This document shows positions 59,545-64,000 of a stretch of 64,000 bases of DNA, one piece after another. This DNA comes from Flavobacterium psychrophilum (GTDB taxonomy: Bacteria; Bacteroidota; Bacteroidia; Flavobacteriales; Flavobacteriaceae): positions 1-64,000 of the forward strand of contig CAMCFT010000010.1 of assembly GCA_945874225.1 (NCBI GenBank). Reading direction: 5' to 3'. Every line of letters starts with the position of its first letter. Within the stretch, counting starts at the first letter, position 1. A program made the position numbers and the translations under genes. The notes beneath the pieces are model-generated. The model was given only the letters and a program-made list of their open reading frames with translations, was not told the DNA's origin and ran no database searches.

Positions 59545-61992
59545 ATGAAAGTATTAAAATTTGGCGGAACTTCGGTAGCCAATGCGCAAAACATAAAACT
59601 CGTATTAGATATAGTTATCAAAAAAGCAGCCCAGGAAAAAATAATTGTTGTGGTTTCTGCTTTTACCAAAGTTACAGATTTATTGGTTCTTGCTTCTCAA
59701 AAAGCAGCGTCAAGCGACGAAAGCTACAAGGAAATTGTTGCCGAAATCGAGAAAAAACATTTAGATGCCATCAAAGAATTGATTCCGGTGAGCGAACAAA
59801 GCGGTTTGTTGAGTCACATCAAAAGAATTATCAACCACCTCGAAACTTTACTCGACGGCTGTTTCCTTTTGGGCGAATTATCTCCAAGAACTTCGGATAC
59901 TATTCTAAGTTTTGGCGAATTATTGTCCTCTTATATTATTGCAGAAGCCTTCAAACAAAAACATAAAAATTGTGGCTACAAAGACAGTCGCGAATTGATA
60001 AAAACCAACAATAACTTTGGTAAAGCTGCCGTAAACTTCGAAATCACAAATCTATTAATTGCCGATTATTTTGCGTCGAATGATGCTCAAATAGTAGTGA
60101 TGCCAGGTTTTATTTCTTCAACTACCGATGGAATTGGCACCACTTTAGGTCGTGGAGGTTCTGATTATTCCGCTGCAATTTTAGCTGGCGCGTTGGATGC
60201 ATCCGAATTGGAAATCTGGACAGATGTCAACGGAATGTTTACCGCAAATCCAAAAGTGGTAAAACAAGCCCAACCTATTGCCACAATTTCATATCAGGAA
60301 GCAATGGAGTTGTCACACTTTGGTGCCAAAGTGTTGTATCCGCCAACAATCCAACCTGTTTTAAGAAAAAACATTCCCATTTGGATTAAAAATACTTTCG
60401 AACCCGAAGCGGAAGGAACATATATTTCAAGTCAGGACACTTCGCATACCAATCCTGTAAAAGGAATCAGCCACATTGACCACATTACTTTGATTACGCT
60501 TGAAGGTCCGGGAATGATTGGTGTTGCCGGTTCTTCCAAAAGACTTTTCGAAGTGTTGTCGCACGAAAACATCAATGTAATTTTTATCACTCAGGCTTCA
60601 TCGGAACATTCGATTTGTATCGGAATTTTGGATAGTGACGCCGAAAATGCTGAAAACGCAATCAATAAAGCTTTTGAAATCGAGATTTCACAAAACAAAA
60701 TTGATTCCTGCATTGTCGAAAAAAACCTTTGCATCATTGCTTTGGTGGGCGAAAACATGAAAAATCATCAAGGTTTGAGCGGTCGAATGTTCAGCACTTT
60801 GGGAAAAAACAATGTCAATATCAGAGCAATTGCTCAGGGAGCTTCTGAAAGAAATATTTCGGCGGTGATCAACGAAAGAGACGTGAAAAAAGCATTGAAC
60901 ACGCTGCACGAAAACTTCTTCGAGGAAAATACAAAACAGCTGAATCTATTCGTGATGGGCGTTGGAAATGTAGGCGAAAAATTCATCTCCCAAATCAACC
61001 AACAAAAGAAATTCCTAAAAGAAAATCTAAAAATAAACCTGAGAGTGACTGCTGTGTCCAATTCCAGAAAAATGCTCTTTGACGAAGAGGGAATTGATTT
61101 AAAAAATTGGCAAGCACTATTGGAAAATGGAGAAACAGCCAGCAAAGAAGCTTTTATTTCAAAGGTAAAGGAACTCAATTTACGCAACAGTATTTTTGTG
61201 GATATTACTGCAAATCAATCGGTTTCTGAGACTTATGAGCAGTATTTAAGACAAAATATCGCCGTAGTAACCTGTAATAAAATTGCCTGTTCCTCTGCCT
61301 ATGACAATTACAAAAAACTGAAAAATTTATCCAGAAAATACAATGCACCCTTTTTATTTGAAACCAATGTGGGTGCGGGTTTACCAATAATTGATACCGT
61401 AAAAAACTTAATTGCTTCAGGCGATAAAGTCAACAAAATTCAGGCAGTATTGTCCGGAAGTCTGAACTTTATTTTCAACAATTTCGATGAAAATAATTCT
61501 TTCCATGATGTCGTAAAAGAAGCCGGAGTACAAGGATTTACCGAGCCAGACCCGAAAATTGATTTGAGCGGTGTGGATGTAGCCAGAAAAATATTAATCC
61601 TGATAAGAGAAAGCGGTTACCAAATGGAAATCGAGGATATTCAAAACAATTCTTTCCTTCCAAAGGAATGCATGAGTACAACAAACAATGATGATTTTTT
61701 CAAATCACTAATTGCAAATGCTGCTCATTTTGAAAATCTTTTGGCTGAAGCTAAAGCTAAAGACAGCCGATTAAAATTTGTTGCTACTTTCGAAAATGGT
61801 AAAGCAGGCGTGGGCTTGGAATTCATCCCAAAAGAAAGTCCTTTCTACAATTTGGAAGGAAAAGACAATATTGTTCAATTTTACACTGACCGTTACATTG
61901 ACCAACCTTTATTGATAAAAGGAGCTGGGGCTGGGGCTGCAGTGACCGCTTCGGGAATTTTTGCCGATGTAATCCGTGTTGGAAATATTTAA
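59545..61992 (+). CDS. thrA: Bifunctional aspartate kinase/homoserine dehydrogenase I
   Basis: An 815-residue ThrA, starting at MKVLKFGGTSVAN. The in-frame Met at 59503 is upstream of the real domain. Residues 1-460 form the aspartokinase: KFGGTSVAN, LGRGGSDYSAAILA and the ACT domains (LEGPGMIGVAGSSKRLFE, LVGENMKNHQGLSGR). Residues of about 470-815 are homoserine dehydrogenase: LFVMGVGNVGEKFI, ETNVGAGLPIIDT, GSLNFIFN and GAGAGAAVTASGIFADV. It starts threonine, methionine and isoleucine synthesis from aspartate and is normally feedback-inhibited by threonine. First structural gene of thrABC. Confidence 0.96.
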   Translation: MKVLKFGGTSVANAQNIKLVLDIVIKKAAQEKIIVVVSAFTKVTDLLVLASQKAASSDESYKEIVAEIEKKHLDAIKELIPVSEQSGLLSHIKRIINHLETLLDGCFLLGELSPRTSDTILSFGELLSSYIIAEAFKQKHKNCGYKDSRELIKTNNNFGKAAVNFEITNLLIADYFASNDAQIVVMPGFISSTTDGIGTTLGRGGSDYSAAILAGALDASELEIWTDVNGMFTANPKVVKQAQPIATISYQEAMELSHFGAKVLYPPTIQPVLRKNIPIWIKNTFEPEAEGTYISSQDTSHTNPVKGISHIDHITLITLEGPGMIGVAGSSKRLFEVLSHENINVIFITQASSEHSICIGILDSDAENAENAINKAFEIEISQNKIDSCIVEKNLCIIALVGENMKNHQGLSGRMFSTLGKNNVNIRAIAQGASERNISAVINERDVKKALNTLHENFFEENTKQLNLFVMGVGNVGEKFISQINQQKKFLKENLKINLRVTAVSNSRKMLFDEEGIDLKNWQALLENGETASKEAFISKVKELNLRNSIFVDITANQSVSETYEQYLRQNIAVVTCNKIACSSAYDNYKKLKNLSRKYNAPFLFETNVGAGLPIIDTVKNLIASGDKVNKIQAVLSGSLNFIFNNFDENNSFHDVVKEAGVQGFTEPDPKIDLSGVDVARKILILIRESGYQMEIEDIQNNSFLPKECMSTTNNDDFFKSLIANAAHFENLLAEAKAKDSRLKFVATFENGKAGVGLEFIPKESPFYNLEGKDNIVQFYTDRYIDQPLLIKGAGAGAAVTASGIFADVIRVGNI

Positions 61993-61999
61993 ATCTGTC

Positions 62000-62080
62000 A
62001 TCAAGTCAAAAGTCTTAAAGTTGCAAAGTCAGTAAAACTTTCAATCTTTAAGACCTTATGACTTTTGACTTTAAGACAAT
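62000..62080. repeat. Inverted repeat between thrA and thrB
   Basis: AAGTCAAAAGTCTTAAAG near 62004 and CTTATGACTTTTGACTTTAA near 62056 form complementary arms around AGTAAAACTTTC. It is similar to other short-word intergenic repeats in the window and might modulate read-through to thrB. Confidence 0.6.
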
Positions 62081-62083
62081 TAT

Positions 62084-63004
62084 ATGAATGAAATAAAAAT
62101 ATTTTGCCCTGCAACAATTGCCAACCTTTCCTGTGGATTTGATGTACTTGGACTGTGTTTAGCTACTGCAGGTGACGAAATGATTATTCGAAAATCAGAT
62201 GTAAAAGGCGTTCGCATTACTAAAATCGTGGGAGCGGATTTACCATTGGAAACCGAAAAAAATGTGGCTGGTGTGGCGGCTTTGGCAATGTTGGAAGAAG
62301 TGGAAACCGAGTTTGGTTTTGAGATTGAAATCCACAAACACATTAAGGCCGGAAGCGGAATCGGAAGCAGCGCAGCTAGTTCTGCCGGAGCAGTATTTGG
62401 AATTAATGAATTATTAGGCAAACCTTTTACCCGAAAAGAATTGGTGAAATTTGCAATGCAAGGTGAAAAATTAGCAAGTGGAAATGCCCACGCCGACAAT
62501 GTGGCTCCTTGCCTATTGGGTGGTTTCACTTTGGTAAGATGCTCTGATCCTTTGGACATTGTAAAAATTGACAGCCCATCAGAATTGTACGCAACCGTGG
62601 TTCATCCTCAAATTGAGTTGAAAACTTCGGATGCACGTTCGGTATTAAAACAAACCGTTTCCCTGAAAAGTGCCATCACCCAATGGGGAAATGTGGGCGG
62701 TTTAGTAGCTGGATTGTATACCAATGATTACGAATTAATTGGTCGCTCTTTACACGATGAAATCATCGAACCGGTTCGCAGTATGCTGATTCCTGGTTTT
62801 GATTTAATCAAGAAAACAGCTTATGAAAACGGGGCTTTGGGTTCCGGGATTTCAGGTTCAGGTCCTTCGATTTTTGCATTAAGCAAAGGAAAAGAGACCG
62901 CCGAGAAAATCGCAAAAGCTATGAGTGCCGTATATGACGAAATCAATTTGCCATATGAAATTCACGTTTCTAAAGTGAATCCGGACGGGGTAAGTATAAT
63001 ATAA
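62084..63004 (+). CDS. thrB: Homoserine kinase
   Basis: A 306-residue GHMP kinase. The N-terminal PATIANLSCGFDVLGLCL and the ATP loop GSGIGSSAASSAGAVFGIN are typical, and GALGSGISGSGPSIFAL is the third GHMP motif. It phosphorylates homoserine to O-phosphohomoserine for ThrC. It lies 91 bp after thrA and 101 bp before thrC in one direction, an operon. Confidence 0.95.
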   Translation: MNEIKIFCPATIANLSCGFDVLGLCLATAGDEMIIRKSDVKGVRITKIVGADLPLETEKNVAGVAALAMLEEVETEFGFEIEIHKHIKAGSGIGSSAASSAGAVFGINELLGKPFTRKELVKFAMQGEKLASGNAHADNVAPCLLGGFTLVRCSDPLDIVKIDSPSELYATVVHPQIELKTSDARSVLKQTVSLKSAITQWGNVGGLVAGLYTNDYELIGRSLHDEIIEPVRSMLIPGFDLIKKTAYENGALGSGISGSGPSIFALSKGKETAEKIAKAMSAVYDEINLPYEIHVSKVNPDGVSII

Positions 63005-63105
63005 AAATTATTTAAGATTTCTGATTAACGATTTTTGATTTCAGATGTAACTCAAGTTGCTAAAAATCAACAATCGATAATTGCTAATCTTCAATCTAAA
63101 ATCAA
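63005..63105. repeat. Short-word repeats between thrB and thrC
   Basis: GATTAACGATTTTTGATTTC recurs almost unchanged at about 38038. Further words are AATCTTCAATCTAAAATC, as at 32500. No promoter box is obvious. Confidence 0.7.
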
Positions 63106-64000
63106 ATGAAATACTACAGTTTAAACCATAATGCCCCAAAAGTTTCTTTCGAAGAAGCCGTAATACAAGGATTAGCAACCGATAAAGGATTGTATTTTCC
63201 AGAATCAATAACGCCTTTAAATGCTGATTTTTTCGAGAATATCGAAAACTTAAGTAATCAAGAAATCGCTTTCGAAGCCATCAAACAATTTGTGGGCGAT
63301 GAAATTCCTGCTGAAACTTTAAAACAAATCATTGCCGAAACATTATGTTTCGATTTCCCGACGGTAAAAGTTGAGGATGATATTTACGCATTGGAATTAT
63401 ACCATGGACCAACAATGGCCTTCAAGGACGTTGGAGCGCGCTTTATGTCACGTTGTTTGGCGTACTTCAATAAGGACCAAAAAGACAGTAAAAACACAGT
63501 TCTTGTTGCTACTTCAGGAGATACAGGAGGAGCTGTTGCCAGTGGTTTTCTTGGAGTTCAGGGTGTCGAAGTCATTATTTTATATCCTTCGGGAAAAGTG
63601 AGTGATATCCAAGAAAGACAATTGACGACTTTGGGACAAAATATCAAAGCATTAGAAGTAGACGGCGTTTTTGATGATTGTCAGGATATGGTCAAAAAAG
63701 CATTCCTTGACCAAAGCCTGAAACATAAAAACCTGACTTCGGCTAATTCAATTAATATTGCCCGATGGTTGCCGCAAATGTTTTACTTTTTCTTTGCTTA
63801 CAAGCAATTGAAATCCCAAAACAAACCATTGGTGTTTTCTTGCCCAAGCGGGAATTTCGGAAATATTTGCGCTGGAATTATGGCGAAAAAATTGGGCTTG
63901 CCTATACTCCACTTTGTGGCTTCGACCAATGTGAATGATACCGTACCACGTTTTTTAGAAAAAGGAAATTACGATCCAAAACCTTCCAAAGCCACCATTT
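63106..64000 (+). CDS. thrC: Threonine synthase, truncated by the window edge
   Basis: The first 298 codons from the ATG at 63106 are open to the window end. The family start MKYYSLNHNAPKVSFEEAV is clear, and the PLP lysine is in HGPTMAFKDVGARF. The phosphate-binding loop TSGDTGGAVASGF, the segment VFSCPSGNFGNICAG and IARWLPQMFYFFFAYKQL are also conserved. It makes threonine from O-phosphohomoserine. The missing end of about 130 residues lies beyond the window. Confidence 0.95.
   Translation, partial: MKYYSLNHNAPKVSFEEAVIQGLATDKGLYFPESITPLNADFFENIENLSNQEIAFEAIKQFVGDEIPAETLKQIIAETLCFDFPTVKVEDDIYALELYHGPTMAFKDVGARFMSRCLAYFNKDQKDSKNTVLVATSGDTGGAVASGFLGVQGVEVIILYPSGKVSDIQERQLTTLGQNIKALEVDGVFDDCQDMVKKAFLDQSLKHKNLTSANSINIARWLPQMFYFFFAYKQLKSQNKPLVFSCPSGNFGNICAGIMAKKLGLPILHFVASTNVNDTVPRFLEKGNYDPKPSKATI

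Overview
The window looks like a chromosomal stretch of a Flavobacteriaceae bacterium, most likely Flavobacterium. It is AT-rich. Many genes follow the Bacteroidetes -7 promoter box TAnnTTTG, and Shine-Dalgarno sites are weak. One secreted nuclease has a type IX secretion sorting tail. Several families are Bacteroidetes-typical (DUF4293 beside rho, LETM1-related protein, sensor of ECF-type sigma factor, DUF2490). I saw no rRNA, tRNA or CRISPR array.

Region 1 (1-15000) is accessory DNA. It starts with a minus-strand cassette (small membrane protein, DUF5675, a repeat-family protein that recurs as a C-terminal remnant near 5914). A staphylococcal-nuclease-like protein and a three-gene operon (zinc ribbon, two-helix membrane protein, ClpP-like serine protease) follow, then a DUF2130 protein and a GIY-YIG nuclease between two direct palindromic repeats. 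Next come gene debris, a dead REP-associated transposase, and a MITE-like element bounded by inverted repeats. The region ends in a 1281-residue type ISP/IIG restriction-modification enzyme. Its reading frame carries six copies of a 40-bp palindrome, one 29-bp palindrome of a second family, and a complete DUF559 endonuclease domain bracketed by two of the 40-bp copies. This palindrome-plus-nuclease arrangement is the most unusual feature of the window.

Region 2 (14842-31000) is mostly core and stress genes: Cu/Zn superoxide dismutase, LETM1-related protein, beta-carbonic anhydrase, dps facing oxyR, two paralogous 65-residue proteins, mnmD, ilvE, a MazG-like protein, two lipoproteins, dipeptidyl-peptidase III, an SRPBCC/GyrI-like protein, an ECF sigma operon with its anti-sigma-like and Spy-like partners, and a secreted Tyr/Arg-rich protein with a 66-bp tandem repeat. 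Region 3 (30373-54000) holds kup, an RsmB-like methyltransferase, a secreted endonuclease I, rho, DUF4293, a YfcE-like phosphoesterase, truA, an MsbA-like exporter, lpdA, a TPR protein, gyrA, clpC, a RimB-RimK fusion, DUF421 and a copper P-type ATPase.

Region 4 (54233-64000) has a methyltransferase, a 640-bp stretch with two gene remnants, a PiT phosphate transporter with its DUF47 partner, and hutH. Divergent from hutH is a threonine operon: a 33-codon leader peptide containing six consecutive Thr codons, thrA (aspartokinase-homoserine dehydrogenase), thrB and the start of thrC, which runs off the window. The leader points to translation-coupled attenuation of the operon by threonine.
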